Source: Nocardioides turkmenicus
Lineage (GTDB): Bacteria > Actinomycetota > Actinomycetes > Propionibacteriales > Nocardioidaceae
Reading direction: 5' to 3'
Assembly (NCBI RefSeq): GCF_011045035.1
Contig: NZ_JAALAA010000013.1
Span: 1-64,000 of the forward strand
Length of the DNA stretch: 64,000 nucleotides
The notes under the pieces: model-generated
The model's database searches: none
What the model saw: only the letters and a program-made list of their open reading frames with translations
What the model was told of the DNA's origin: nothing
Position numbers and translations under genes: made by a program
Shown: in pieces, positions 32,897-42,176 of the stretch
How positions within the stretch are numbered: the stretch's first letter is position 1
Layout: the number at the start of each line of letters is the position of its first letter

Positions 32897-33972
32897 CAGC
32901 CCTCACCCCCGAGGCCGGGCAGCTGTTCCCCAGGGGCACCGAGGAGGTCGTCCAGGTCCCAGGGTGTCTGCGGCTGCGAGGTGCCCGGCGTCCCCAGGAG
33001 CGGTGGCAGCGGGTTGAGCGGGTCCTGCTCGACGGACTCGCCGATGTCGACGCGGAGCTGGATCGGCAGGTGGTCGGCGGGGATGACCTCGAGCAGCTCG
33101 TTGATCGCCGCGCTGAAGGTGTCCAGACCGGGGCCGAGCTCTCCGCTGATCCGGCGGACCTGGGCGAGGATCGCCCCGGCGTCGCGGACCACGGCCACCG
33201 TGGCGTCGTCCATCCGGTCCAGCACGTTGTTGGCGTCCCGGGAGAGCTTCACCAGCCGGTTGAGCAGGGCGATGATCTGCTTCGTCTGCTGGCGGACGGT
33301 GCGGGCCGCCGGCCCGATCGCCGCCAGCGCGTCGGTGATGGTGTCCTGCTCCTGGGACAGGGTCGCGGAGACCGCGTCGAGCGAGGTGAGGGCGCGATCG
33401 ATCTCGGCGGTGGTGCGGTTGGCCTGGGTGAGGAAGGTGGCGCTCCGGTCGAGCACCTCGGTCAGGTCGGTGCCGTCGCCGACGGCCCCGTTGAGCTCGT
33501 CGACGATCCGCCCCAGGTCGCCGATCCCGCCGCCGTTGATGAGCAGGGAGGCCGACGCAAGCGCGTCCTCCACGGTCGGTGCCGTCGTCGACCGGGCCGG
33601 GTCGAGCCGTCCCCCGTCCTTGATCGCCCGACCGCCCTCGGGGGTGGTCACATCGACATAGACCTCGCCGAGCGGGGTGTCGTAGCGCAGCCGCGCCGAG
33701 GAGAGGTCGGTGACGCGTACGCCTTCGTCCACGCTCATCTCCGCCAGCGCCGAGAAGCCGTCGGTGGACAGCGCGGTGACCCGGCCGGCGTCGACGCCGT
33801 TGACGCTCACCTTCGAGCCGACGCTGAGGTTGAGAGCGTCGTCGAAAGCGGCCTCGATCGTGGTCGTATCGTCCCCGGCGCGGGTGCCGGGCAGGGGTAG
33901 CGTACGGGCGTCGATGCCGCACCCGGTCAGCAGCAAGCCGGCAGCGGCGGACAGCACGATCGCCCGTCTCAT
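32896..33972 (-). CDS. mceE: Mce transporter lipoprotein subunit E
   Basis: 358 aa. The N-terminal signal RRAIVLSAAAGLLLTGC contains a lipobox (LTGC), so the mature protein is membrane-anchored by a lipidated Cys at about residue 18; this is the LprK/LprN-type MceE subunit. The MCE domain reads TTIEAAFDDALNLSVGSKVSVNGVDAGRVTAL...LGEVYVDV, then long helices, then a Pro-rich tail. The start at 33972 is set by ATGA overlap with mceD and by the signal peptide. Confidence 0.88.
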   Translation of the reverse strand: MRRAIVLSAAAGLLLTGCGIDARTLPLPGTRAGDDTTTIEAAFDDALNLSVGSKVSVNGVDAGRVTALSTDGFSALAEMSVDEGVRVTDLSSARLRYDTPLGEVYVDVTTPEGGRAIKDGGRLDPARSTTAPTVEDALASASLLINGGGIGDLGRIVDELNGAVGDGTDLTEVLDRSATFLTQANRTTAEIDRALTSLDAVSATLSQEQDTITDALAAIGPAARTVRQQTKQIIALLNRLVKLSRDANNVLDRMDDATVAVVRDAGAILAQVRRISGELGPGLDTFSAAINELLEVIPADHLPIQLRVDIGESVEQDPLNPLPPLLGTPGTSQPQTPWDLDDLLGAPGEQLPGLGGEG

Positions 33973-34997
33973 GGCCGGCCTCCCGTGCTCAGCGGGCCCG
34001 AGAGCGGGTCGGTGCCCACGACCTCGCACACCTCAGCGAGCGCCTCGCGGCACCGCCCGGCGAGCTCCTCGCTCAGCGCGTCGGTGAGCGGCACGCGCAG
34101 CATCACGCCACCCGGCGCACGCGCCTGCTCGACGTTCTGCAGGGCCAGCGGAAGCACCTCGACGAACTCCTCGACGTCGTCGGTGTGCGCCAGGATCAGG
34201 TCGAGCACGGCGTCGACCTGCGCCAGCGCGGCCTGGAGATCCTTGTCGTTCGCCTGGGTGAACCTGGCCAGGGCGTCGATCGCCTCCCGGGTCGTACGCA
34301 GCGTCGCGGTGAACTCCGTGCGCTGCTCGGCGAGCAGGTCGGAGGTCGCGGCGACGTTCTCGATGAAGAGCTCGATCAGCGCGTCGTGGGCGACCATCGC
34401 GCTGGTCAGCTCGTCGGCCTCGTGCAACGCGGTGACGGCGGAGTCGGTGTGGCCGTTGATCTCGTTCAGTGCGGCGGCGAGGTCGGCCAGCGCAGCGCCG
34501 GCCCGCTGCCCGTTGGATCCCAGGGTCGCCGACCCTGCTTGGAGGAACCGGTCGACGCTCTTCCCGTCGCCCCCGGCGAGGCCGCGGCTGAACCGGTCCA
34601 AGGCGTTCAGGATGGCGTCGAAGTCGGCCGGGGTGCGAGTGCGCTCGCTGGCGATCAGGTCGCCGTCAGCGAGGACCGGACCGCCGTCGTAGCGCGGGGT
34701 GAGCTCGACGTAGCGGTCGTTGGCGACCGAGCGGGAGACGATCAGCGCCTGGGCGTCGGCGGGGACGGCGACGCCCTGGTCGAGCTCGAGGTCCACCTCG
34801 ACGCCCGCGCCCGCGGGCGTGATCCGCTTGACCTCGCCGACCTTGACGCCGAGCACGCCGACGTCGTTGCCGACGAAGAGACCCGCGGTGTCGGCGAAGG
34901 TGACGGTCACCGAATAGGTGCTCGTCAGCGGGATCGCCGCGGCACCGGCTCCGAGGGCGGCCACGACGGCCACCACGATCGCGATGTAGCGGGCCAT
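33969..34997 (-). CDS. mceD: Mce transporter subunit D
   Basis: 342 aa with one N-terminal membrane helix (YIAIVVAVVAALGAGAAAI), an MCE domain (YSVTVTFADTAGLFVGNDVGVLGVKVGEVKRI...VANDRYVELTP) and a helical region. The order in the operon and the VGNDVxVLGVxVGEV motif match MceD. The ATG at 34997 shares a base with the mceC stop (TGATG). The C-terminus ends in a Pro/Gly tail after two Cys (GRCREALAEVCEVVG). Confidence 0.87.
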   Translation of the reverse strand: MARYIAIVVAVVAALGAGAAAIPLTSTYSVTVTFADTAGLFVGNDVGVLGVKVGEVKRITPAGAGVEVDLELDQGVAVPADAQALIVSRSVANDRYVELTPRYDGGPVLADGDLIASERTRTPADFDAILNALDRFSRGLAGGDGKSVDRFLQAGSATLGSNGQRAGAALADLAAALNEINGHTDSAVTALHEADELTSAMVAHDALIELFIENVAATSDLLAEQRTEFTATLRTTREAIDALARFTQANDKDLQAALAQVDAVLDLILAHTDDVEEFVEVLPLALQNVEQARAPGGVMLRVPLTDALSEELAGRCREALAEVCEVVGTDPLSGPLSTGGRP

Positions 34998-35971
34998 CAG
35001 CACAGTCCCTTCAGCTCGCACGTCAGCCCGTCGGGCAGCGCGCGGTCGTCGGGCCGGATGTCGATCCACGGGCCGTTGCCAGTGGCGTTGGCGAGGTAGC
35101 GCGCCGACGGGCCGAGTACGTCGAGGGCGGCGCTGAGCTCCTTCTCCTGGGCGCGCAGCCCCTTGATGACCGCGGCCAGCTTCGTCAGAGCGACGTCGAG
35201 GTCACGCTGGTTCTCGGAGACGACGCGTTGCAGGGTCGTGGTGAGCCGCTGGGCGTCCGCGAGCAGCCGGCGGATGGCCTCCCGCCGGCTCTGCAGCTCG
35301 GACATGACCGCGTTGGACTGTTTCATCAGCGAGACGATCTCGGTGCTGTTGGCATTGAGCCGCCGGGTCACGTCGCCGGCCGCACGCACCAGAGCATCGG
35401 CCTGGTCGGCGCGGGTGAGCACGACCTCGGAGACAGCGGAGACGCCGTCGAGGGCCGCGGCGAGGTCGGGCTGGGCGCTCGCCATCGTGCGGCCGACCTC
35501 GTCCAGCGTGTCGGAGAGGAGCTCAGGGTCCAGCTCGTCGAGGGAGGCGCTGCCGCGGTCGACGATGTCCTGCAGGTTGTAGGGCACGCTGGTCGCCGAG
35601 AGCGGGATGGTGTCGTCGGCCAGCTCTCCCCCGCCGGCGGGGGCGACGGCGAGCAGATGCGTGCCGAGGAGGGTGGCGACCTCGATCTCGGCCCTGGTGC
35701 GGGCGCCGAGCCGGATGTGGTCCTCGACCGTGAACTCGACGATCACGTCGTGGGCCCCGAGCGAGATGGAGCGCACCTCCCCGACCCGGGCGCCCGCCAC
35801 GGTCACGTCCTCGCCCACGCGCAGGCCGGCGGTGTGCTCGAAGTGGGCCACGCACACCCGCTCGCCGAAGCCGAGCGCCCCGGCGCGGAAGACGAAGACC
35901 ACCGCCAGTGCGGCGAGCACGACGGCGACGATCCCGATCTTGAGCGGGTCCATGGTTCGTAGCGGAGTCAT
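34997..35971 (-). CDS. mceC: Mce transporter subunit C
   Basis: 324 aa with one N-terminal membrane helix (KIGIVAVVLAALAVVFVFRAGAL), an MCE domain (CVAHFEHTAGLRVGEDVTVAGARVGEVRSISL...LGTHLLAVAPAGG) and long coiled-coil helices. ATG 35971 is preferred because it overlaps the mceB stop as ATGA; another in-frame Met lies 6 codons downstream at 35953. The C-terminal Cys pair (LTCELKGLC) resembles other MceC proteins. Confidence 0.87.
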   Translation of the reverse strand: MTPLRTMDPLKIGIVAVVLAALAVVFVFRAGALGFGERVCVAHFEHTAGLRVGEDVTVAGARVGEVRSISLGAHDVIVEFTVEDHIRLGARTRAEIEVATLLGTHLLAVAPAGGGELADDTIPLSATSVPYNLQDIVDRGSASLDELDPELLSDTLDEVGRTMASAQPDLAAALDGVSAVSEVVLTRADQADALVRAAGDVTRRLNANSTEIVSLMKQSNAVMSELQSRREAIRRLLADAQRLTTTLQRVVSENQRDLDVALTKLAAVIKGLRAQEKELSAALDVLGPSARYLANATGNGPWIDIRPDDRALPDGLTCELKGLC

Positions 35972-37005
35972 CCGGAGCACACCTCCGAGTAGCGGTCGTC
36001 GCTCGGCGGCAGCGCCAGCACGAGCTCGTCGACGGAGAAGTCGTAGCGGCAGACGTAGATGTTGAGCGCGTTGCGGTAGGACGTGATCCCCCCCAGCGTC
36101 TCGACCAGCCGGGCGAAGGCGACCACGGCGCCCTGGAAGCTGGTGAGGTTGGCGGCGAAGGCGGTCACCGAGATCCGCAGGTTGCGGCTCAGCGTGCGTG
36201 CGGGAGCCTCGATCCGCGTACCGAAGTCGGCGCCGGTGGCCAGGAGTCCCGACAGCTCCTCGACCGAGGCACCGAGGGCGTCGCGCTGCTCGGCCAGGCC
36301 CTTCATCAGCCTCTCCAGCTCGCGCACCGTGGACTCGAACTCGTCCCCCTGAGCGGCCAGGTCGGCCAGGAAGGGCGTCAGGTTGGCCAGCACCCGTTCG
36401 AAGACCTGGTCGCGGGTGGCCAAGAACCGGGTCAGCTCGGCGGTCTGCTCCAGCAGCACCGGGATGCTGCCGCCCTCGTCCTGAAGGACCTTCAAGATGG
36501 TGGCCGCGAGCTGGTTGACCTCCGCAGGATCGAGTACGTCGAAGAGCGGCCGGAACCCGTTGAGCAGCTCGGTCAGGTCGAACCCGGCACTCGTCCGGCT
36601 CGCCGGGATCCGCGCCCCCGCGGGCAGTGGCTTCCCGGACCCGCGGGTCTGCTCGATGCCGAGGAACCGCTGCCCGGCGATGTTCTGGTAGCGGACCGAG
36701 AGCCGCGCCGTCTCCAGCACCTGCTGCTTCCGGGACACCGTCAGCTCGACCGTCGCCTTCCCGGCGGCATCGACGGCGATGTCGGTGACCTTGCCGACGC
36801 TGACCCCGGCGATGCGTACGGCATCGTCCTCGTGCAGGCCGTTCACGTCGGCGAACTCGGCGGTGTAGGTGACCAGCTCGCCGCCGACCGGCGCCTTCAG
36901 CGTGCCGAGCACGAGCGCGAAGGCGAGCGCGGCGACCAGGGTGAACGCGCCGAGCTTGAGGTAGGTCGCGGTGGGGCGGCCGGAGGAGCCGCGGAGTCCG
37001 GACAT
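35968..37005 (-). CDS. mceB: Mce transporter subunit B
   Basis: 345 aa. N-terminal helix (YLKLGAFTLVAALAFALVLGTL), MCE domain (YTAEFADVNGLHEDDAVRIAGVSVGKVTDI...YQNIAGQRFLGIEQTRGSGKPL) and a long helical region. The YQNLxGxRFLxI motif with a following Gly-rich turn is a hallmark of MceB. The start shares a base with the mceA stop. Confidence 0.88.
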   Translation of the reverse strand: MSGLRGSSGRPTATYLKLGAFTLVAALAFALVLGTLKAPVGGELVTYTAEFADVNGLHEDDAVRIAGVSVGKVTDIAVDAAGKATVELTVSRKQQVLETARLSVRYQNIAGQRFLGIEQTRGSGKPLPAGARIPASRTSAGFDLTELLNGFRPLFDVLDPAEVNQLAATILKVLQDEGGSIPVLLEQTAELTRFLATRDQVFERVLANLTPFLADLAAQGDEFESTVRELERLMKGLAEQRDALGASVEELSGLLATGADFGTRIEAPARTLSRNLRISVTAFAANLTSFQGAVVAFARLVETLGGITSYRNALNIYVCRYDFSVDELVLALPPSDDRYSEVCSG

Positions 37006-38033
37006 CAGCAGTCCCCTGACGTGTTGCCGTAGGTCGGGCAGTCGCGCTCGCGGGTGTAGTAGGGCGGCGCCACCCGATGGAGGATCAGGTCGAGCGCTGC
37101 CCGCCCGTCGCCGATCACCGTGGGGATCTCCTGGCCGATCTCGCGGTTGGCACGGAAGCTCTCCACCACGGCGTTCTCCCGGTTGTCGTAGAGGGCGTCG
37201 GCGACGACCGCCGCCTGCTCCATCGCCGTGACCAGCTCGGCGCCGTGCTCGTCGAGGAACCGCTGCGCCTCCGCGGTCACGGTGAGCCCGCCAGAGAGCA
37301 GCTCGACGAGCTGCTCACGCTTGGCGGCGATCGTCTCGGCGGTCGCGGTGCCGGACTCCAGGGCGGCGAAGAGGTCGCCGGCCGAGGCCTCCAGCGTCTC
37401 CAGGTTGACCGCCAGCAGGGACGCGGTCGACCGGATCGTGGGCAGGTCGGCCTCTGCCCGCTCCAGCACGTTCGCGGCGAGCTCGAGGGTCCGAGCGATG
37501 TCGTCGCCGCGACCGTCGAGCCCACCGGCGACCGCGGCCAGCGCGGCGTTGAGATCGGCCGGGCTGACCGCCTTGACCAGCTCGTCGATGCTGTCCAGGG
37601 CCTGTTGCAGCTCCACGGTGCCCTGGCGCAGGTCCTGCGGGATCGTGCCGCCTCTCCACCTCCCCGACGCGGCACCCGTCGAGACCAGGTCGACGTACGC
37701 AGTGCCGAACACGGTCGCCGGCAGCGCCCGCGCCGCCACATCGGCCGGGAGCCTCTCGGCCGCCTCGCCGTCCAGCCGGATCGCGACCGACGCCTTCGAG
37801 GACCCGGTGGCCCGCGATATCCCGGTGACGGTGCCGATGATGACCCCGCCCATCTTCACGTCCGACCCGGTACGCAGCGAGGCACCGACATCGACCATGG
37901 CGGCTCGGGTCGCGACGTCGTCTGAGAACGGGCGACCGGAGAGCACGATCATCCCGGCGGCGAGCAGTCCGCAGGCCAGCACACCGGCGGCACCGCGTAC
38001 GGCCAGGGTCTGGGGTCTCGTGGCGCGGCTCAT
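37005..38033 (-). CDS. mceA: Mce transporter subunit A
   Basis: 342 aa. An N-terminal membrane helix (GAAGVLACGLLAAGMIVLSG) is followed by the MCE domain (RAAMVDVGASLRTGSDVKMGGVIIGTVTGI...VFGTAYVDLVS) and a helical tail ending with Cys residues (RDCPTYGNTSGDC). First of the six Mce subunits, directly after the two permease genes. ATG 38033 is set by ATGA overlap with the second permease gene. The protein is somewhat shorter than mycobacterial Mce4A, which has a longer C-terminal tail. Confidence 0.87.
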   Translation of the reverse strand: MSRATRPQTLAVRGAAGVLACGLLAAGMIVLSGRPFSDDVATRAAMVDVGASLRTGSDVKMGGVIIGTVTGISRATGSSKASVAIRLDGEAAERLPADVAARALPATVFGTAYVDLVSTGAASGRWRGGTIPQDLRQGTVELQQALDSIDELVKAVSPADLNAALAAVAGGLDGRGDDIARTLELAANVLERAEADLPTIRSTASLLAVNLETLEASAGDLFAALESGTATAETIAAKREQLVELLSGGLTVTAEAQRFLDEHGAELVTAMEQAAVVADALYDNRENAVVESFRANREIGQEIPTVIGDGRAALDLILHRVAPPYYTRERDCPTYGNTSGDC

Positions 38034-38863
38034 CCGGAGATCCTGAAGCCGGGGTCGCCACCCCACATGGCGACGGTGAGCAGCATGTTGAGCACGACGA
38101 TGACCACGAAGCTCGCCCGGATCGAGCGGCCGGTGGCCTCGCCGACGTTGAGCGACCCGGCCGACACGGCGAGCCCGTACCAGCAGTGGATCAGCACCAC
38201 GATCGCGGCGAAGACCAGGATCTTGATCAGCGAGAACCCGATGTCGCGCATCGTCAGGAACTCCAGGAAGTAGTGGTCGAACTGGCCCGGCGACTGGCCG
38301 AAGAGCATCACCACGGTCGACTCGGAGGCGATGTAGGAGCCGAGCAGGCCGATCGCGTAGAGCGGCACGATCGCGAGCATGGTGGCGACCAGGCGGGTGG
38401 CGACCAGATAGTTGACCGGCCGCACCGACATGACCTCGAGCGCGTCGACCTCCTCGTTGACCCGCATCGCGCCCAGCTGGGCGGTGAAGCGGCAACCGAC
38501 CTGTGCGCCCAGCGCCAGCGCGGCGACCAGCGGGCCGAGCTCCCGGGTGTTGGCGGTGGCGGAGATGAACCCGACCAGCGGCGCCAGGCCGACCAGCTCG
38601 AGCCCGTTGAACCCCTCGATGCCGAGCGAGGTGCCGACGGAGACCGAGAGCAGCACCATCACCCCGATCGTGCCGCCTCCGACGATGATCGCGCCCCGGC
38701 CCCAGCAGATGTCGGAGAAGTGCTCCAGACACGTACGCCAGTGGTGCACCAGCGTGGCCGGCACCGCCATCACGACAGCGGCACTGAAGGTGAGGAAGGA
38801 GCCGAACGGGACCAGCGGGCTCCACCAGCCGGTGGCCGGCCCGTCGGTCTCGACCGCCGCCAT
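38030..38863 (-). CDS. yrbEB: YrbE/MlaE-type permease B of the Mce system
   Basis: 277 aa integral membrane protein of the MlaE/YrbE family. It has the conserved core TANTRELGPLVAALALGAQVGCRFTAQLGAMRVNEEVDALEVMSVRPVNYLVATRLVATMLAIVPLYAIG and several hydrophobic helices. The EEVDALEVM loop is the coupling-helix region for the Mkl-type ATPase, which is not encoded in this window. The ATG at 38863 overlaps the upstream permease stop (TGATG); a GTG at 38866 is possible. Confidence 0.88.
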   Translation of the reverse strand: MAAVETDGPATGWWSPLVPFGSFLTFSAAVVMAVPATLVHHWRTCLEHFSDICWGRGAIIVGGGTIGVMVLLSVSVGTSLGIEGFNGLELVGLAPLVGFISATANTRELGPLVAALALGAQVGCRFTAQLGAMRVNEEVDALEVMSVRPVNYLVATRLVATMLAIVPLYAIGLLGSYIASESTVVMLFGQSPGQFDHYFLEFLTMRDIGFSLIKILVFAAIVVLIHCWYGLAVSAGSLNVGEATGRSIRASFVVIVVLNMLLTVAMWGGDPGFRISG

Positions 38864-39684
38864 CACGCACCCCCGCCCGGCGACAGAGCCAGGTAGCCCT
38901 GGGTGAGCACCGCGTTCACCACGGCAAGCACGATCACGTTCAGCACCACGGTCTGGTTGACCGCGTCGGCCACGCCCTGTGGTCCTCCGGTCGCTCCCAG
39001 CCCTTTGTGGGCCGCCACGGTCGTGCCGATCAGCCCGAACAGCACCGCCTTGCCCTCGGCCAGCCACAGGTCGGCGCTCTGGCTGAAGTTGGTGAACGCG
39101 TCCAGATAGGTGCCGGCGCCGACCACGCCTCGGCCGACGTTCATCACGTAGCCGGTCGCGATCGCCGCGACCGCCACGATCGCGGTCAGCATCACCGAGA
39201 GAAAGACCGCGGCCACGATCCTGGGGGCGACCATCCGCCGGATCGGGTTGGTGCCCATCACCTCCAGGGCCGCGATCTCGTCGCGGATCGCGCGCATCCC
39301 CAGGTCGGAGCAGATCGCCGAGCCGACCACGCACGCGATGATCAGCGAGGTGACCAGCGGAGCGGCCTGGCGCAACACCCCGACGCCGTTCACGGCACCG
39401 CTGAACGACGAGGCGCCGATGCTGTTGGCCACCGCGCCGACCTGGATCGAGGTCACCACCCCGAACGGGATCGCGACCAGGATCGTCGGCAGCAACGAGA
39501 CCCGGGCCATGAACCAGGCCTGATCCGCCGCCTGGGCCCAGTCGAACCGTCCGGTGACGACGTCGACGACCGCGTAGGCACAGGCCTCCGCACCCAGCGC
39601 GATCGTCTCCCCCACGGTCCGCAGCCCCTCGGCGACGCGGCGCCAGGCTCCGGTCGCAAGCCGCTCGGCCAAGGTCGCAGACAC
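38863..39684 (-). CDS. yrbEA: YrbE/MlaE-type permease A of the Mce system
   Basis: 273 aa integral membrane protein: AIPFGVVTSIQVGAVANSIGASSFSGAVNGVGVLRQAAPLVTSLIIACVVGSAICSDLGMRAIRDEIAALEVMGTNPIRRMVAPRIVAAVFLSVMLTAIVAVAAI. The DEIAALEVMG loop is the ATPase-coupling motif. GTG 39684 is chosen over a TTG at 39717 because GAGGAGG lies 8 nt before it. First gene of the operon; a 14-bp inverted repeat sits 37 bp upstream, and a TetR gene is divergent. Confidence 0.86.
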   Translation of the reverse strand: MSATLAERLATGAWRRVAEGLRTVGETIALGAEACAYAVVDVVTGRFDWAQAADQAWFMARVSLLPTILVAIPFGVVTSIQVGAVANSIGASSFSGAVNGVGVLRQAAPLVTSLIIACVVGSAICSDLGMRAIRDEIAALEVMGTNPIRRMVAPRIVAAVFLSVMLTAIVAVAAIATGYVMNVGRGVVGAGTYLDAFTNFSQSADLWLAEGKAVLFGLIGTTVAAHKGLGATGGPQGVADAVNQTVVLNVIVLAVVNAVLTQGYLALSPGGGA

Positions 39685-39720
39685 CCGAAACTCCTCCTCG
39701 CCGACGGTCGCCGCCAATTA

Positions 39721-39734
39721 CTACACGGGTGTAG
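39721..39734. promoter_or_regulatory. Inverted repeat, candidate TetR operator for the Mce operon
   Basis: CTACACGGGTGTAG is a perfect 6-bp inverted repeat with a 2-bp centre, between yrbEA (start 39684) and the tetR gene (start 39801). It does not match the KstR consensus, so the Mce operon seems to answer to the adjacent TetR protein. Confidence 0.65.
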
Positions 39735-39800
39735 ATTCGCACACCATGTGGCCTGTGTCACCCCTTCCGACGTCCGTCCGCGAGCCGTGAGTCCTACCTG

Positions 39801-40424
39801 ATGCCCTCCGACCGACCTGCCGCGCGACGGCCCTATGCCGCCCGGATGCCCCTCGAGGAGCGCCGGGAGGAGCTCCTCGACGCAGCGTTGCGCGTGCTCG
39901 TGCGCGACGGCTACGGCCGGCTCACCATCAGCGCCATCGCCGCCGAGGCCGGCGTCACCCGGCCGGTCGTCTACGACGCGTACGGCGGGATCGACCCGCT
40001 CCTGCACGCGCTGCTCGACCGCACCCGGCAGCGTGCCCTCGACGCGACGCTGGCCCTGATCCCGACCGGCGGCGTCCGGATCGAGCTGGACCGGTGGATG
40101 CTCGAGGCGGCCGACGGGCTCCTCCGGGCGGCTCAGAGCGACCCGGAGACCTGGCGTCCGGTGCTCGGCCTGATCGACGGAGCGCCGCCGGTCGTGCGCG
40201 AGCGGACCGAGGGCACCCTGGCCCTGGTACGGGGGTTCGTCGCGGACGTGCTCCGCACCAACCTCGACCCCGGGACGGAGCTCGACGTCGAGGTGGTCGC
40301 CCATTCGCTCGTCGCGCTGGTGCAGGAGTTCGCCCGGCTACTCCTGACGAGGCCCGACGAGTACCCGAAGGAGCGGCTGCTGGCCGCGTACGCCGGGATC
40401 CTGGCCCTGCGTCGCAGACCGTAG
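39801..40424 (+). CDS. TetR-family regulator, divergent from the Mce operon
   Basis: 207 aa. The helix-turn-helix region reads RREELLDAALRVLVRDGYGRLTISAIAAEAGVTRPVVYDAYGGIDPLLHALLDRT, the classic TetR N-terminal pattern, followed by an all-helical ligand domain. It differs from KstR in sequence. Placement suggests control of yrbEA-mceF and of itself through the palindrome at 39721-39734. The ligand is unknown; a sterol or CoA thioester would fit. Confidence 0.88.
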   Translation: MPSDRPAARRPYAARMPLEERREELLDAALRVLVRDGYGRLTISAIAAEAGVTRPVVYDAYGGIDPLLHALLDRTRQRALDATLALIPTGGVRIELDRWMLEAADGLLRAAQSDPETWRPVLGLIDGAPPVVRERTEGTLALVRGFVADVLRTNLDPGTELDVEVVAHSLVALVQEFARLLLTRPDEYPKERLLAAYAGILALRRRP

Positions 40425-40433
40425 CCTTCGGGC

Positions 40434-40937
40434 ATGAGCTACTCAGGGCTGAGCAAGCTGCTGGCCGTCCCCGCCGGCTTCGAGGCGCCGCGGCTGCTCA
40501 CCCACGGCGACCTGACCGCACGACCGCTGTCGCGCGACTGCCTGGCCGACGACGTACGCGCGATCAACGCCGACCGCGACCTGATCAACGCCACCCGGGG
40601 CGGCGGCTGGCCGGACGGGCCGACGTCGGAGGAGGACGACTACATCGACCTGGTCTGGCACGAGGGCGAGTGGAAGGAGAACAAGTCGTTCTCCTACGTC
40701 CTGGAGACGGCCGCGCTCGGCTACGTCGGCTGCGCCTATCTCTACCCGCTGGGCGTCCGGCAGGAGCTGAGCGAGGAACTGGCGGCGTACGACGTGGACG
40801 TCAGCTGGTGGGTGACCACCGAGGCCTACGAGCAGGGGCTCTACGAGGTGGTCTACGAAGCGCTGAAGAAGTGGGTGCCGGCGGAGTACCCGTTCCGCCG
40901 GCCCCACTTCTCCAACGTCGAGATCCCTCAGGCGTAG
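40434..40937 (+). CDS. GNAT-type acetyltransferase-like protein
   Basis: 167 aa. The layout fits a GNAT fold: RPLSRDCLADDVRAINADRDLINATR, then KSFSYVLETAALGYVGCAYLYPLG for the central strands, and VDVSWWVTTEAYEQGLYEVVYEALKKWV for the acetyl-CoA-facing helix. The usual Q/RxxGxG/A pattern is weak (EAYEQGLYE), so activity is uncertain. It lies 9 bp after the tetR gene and overlaps cyp125 convergently by 10 bp. Confidence 0.65.
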   Translation: MSYSGLSKLLAVPAGFEAPRLLTHGDLTARPLSRDCLADDVRAINADRDLINATRGGGWPDGPTSEEDDYIDLVWHEGEWKENKSFSYVLETAALGYVGCAYLYPLGVRQELSEELAAYDVDVSWWVTTEAYEQGLYEVVYEALKKWVPAEYPFRRPHFSNVEIPQA

Positions 40938-42151
40938 ATGACCGGCATCTCCTTGATGCCGTTGATCCACGCGTGACGCAGCCGGCGCGGCTTGCCGTTG
41001 GGCTTGAGATCGGGCATCCGGTCGGCGATCACGTCGAACATGATCCGCACCTCCATCCGAGCCAGGTTGGCGCCGATGCAGTAGTGGGCGCCATGGCCAC
41101 CGAAGGCGAGGTGGGGGTTGTGCTCGCGGGTGATGTCGAAGGTGTCCGGGTCGTCGAAGACGTCCTCGTCGTGGTTGCCCGAGGCGTAGAAGATGCCCAC
41201 GCGCTGGCCCTTCTTGACCAGCTGGCCACCGACCTCGACGTCGTTGAGCGCCGTACGCTGGAACACGGTGACCGGGGTCGCCCAGCGGATCACCTCGTCG
41301 ACCATCGTGTCGGGACGCTCCTTCTTCCACAGCTCCCACTGGTCGGGGTGGTCGAAGAAGGCCTGCATACCGTGGGTGATCGCGTTTCGGGTGGTCTCGT
41401 TGCCGGCGACCGCGAGCAGGATGACGAAGAAGCCGAACTCGTCGTCGCCGAGGGCACCGCCCTCCAGCTCGGCGTTGACGAGCTTGGAGATGATGTCGTC
41501 CTTGGGGTCGGCCTTGCGCTCGGCGGCCAGCGCCATCGCGTAGGACAGGATCTCGATCGAGGCGGCCTCGGGGTCGGCGTCGTACTCCGGGTCGTCGTAC
41601 GCGAGCATCTGGTTGGACCAGTCGAAGAGCTTGCGGCGGTCCTCCTGCGGGACCCCGAGCAGCTCGGCGATCGCCTGGAGCGGGAGCTCGGCCGCGACCT
41701 CGGAGACGAAGTCGCCCTCACCCTTGGCCAGGGCGTCGTCGACGATGTTGTTGGCCCGCTCGACCAGACGCTCCTTGAGGGCGTTGATCGCCCGCGGGGT
41801 GAAGCCGCGGCTGATGATCTGGCGCAGCTTGGTGTGGTCGGGGGCGTCATGGTGGATCAGCATCGCGCGCTGAAGCTCGACCTGCTCGCGGGTCATGTCG
41901 GGCGCGAACCGGATGATCACGCCGTTCTCGTTGGTGCCGAAGTTCTCGCTGTCCTTGGAGACGGCCAGGATGTCCTCGTGCTTGGTCACCGCCCAGAACC
42001 CCGTGTCGAGGAAGCCGGCGCGGGCCGCCGGCGACTGCTCGACCCACCACACCGGGGCGGTCTTGCGAAGCTCGAGGAACTCCTGCAGCGGGACGCGCTC
42101 CTCGTTGAGCACGGGATCAGTCGGATCGAAATCCACAGGAAGAGCGGTCAC
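40928..42151 (-). CDS. cyp125: Cytochrome P450 CYP125, steroid C26/C27 monooxygenase
   Basis: 407 aa P450. I-helix VAGNETTRNAITHGM, ExxR region with DEVIRWATPVTVFQRTAL, and haem-binding FGGHGAHYCIGANLARM with Cys358. NENGVIIRFAPDMTREQVELQRAMLIHHDAPDHTKLR and GIKEMPVIYA at the end fit CYP125, which starts cholesterol side-chain degradation by terminal hydroxylation. GTG 42151 is chosen because AAGGAG lies 8 nt upstream. It is divergent from fadA5 across KstR-type boxes, the same layout as Rv3545c/Rv3546. Confidence 0.92.
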   Translation of the reverse strand: MTALPVDFDPTDPVLNEERVPLQEFLELRKTAPVWWVEQSPAARAGFLDTGFWAVTKHEDILAVSKDSENFGTNENGVIIRFAPDMTREQVELQRAMLIHHDAPDHTKLRQIISRGFTPRAINALKERLVERANNIVDDALAKGEGDFVSEVAAELPLQAIAELLGVPQEDRRKLFDWSNQMLAYDDPEYDADPEAASIEILSYAMALAAERKADPKDDIISKLVNAELEGGALGDDEFGFFVILLAVAGNETTRNAITHGMQAFFDHPDQWELWKKERPDTMVDEVIRWATPVTVFQRTALNDVEVGGQLVKKGQRVGIFYASGNHDEDVFDDPDTFDITREHNPHLAFGGHGAHYCIGANLARMEVRIMFDVIADRMPDLKPNGKPRRLRHAWINGIKEMPVIYA

Positions 42152-42176
42152 GGGTGTGCTCCTTCGAGGTCTTTTC

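Noticed and set aside
39684..39717. TTG at 39717 as the yrbEA start
   Set aside because: GAGGAGG lies 8 nt before the GTG at 39684, whereas the TTG has no ribosome site.
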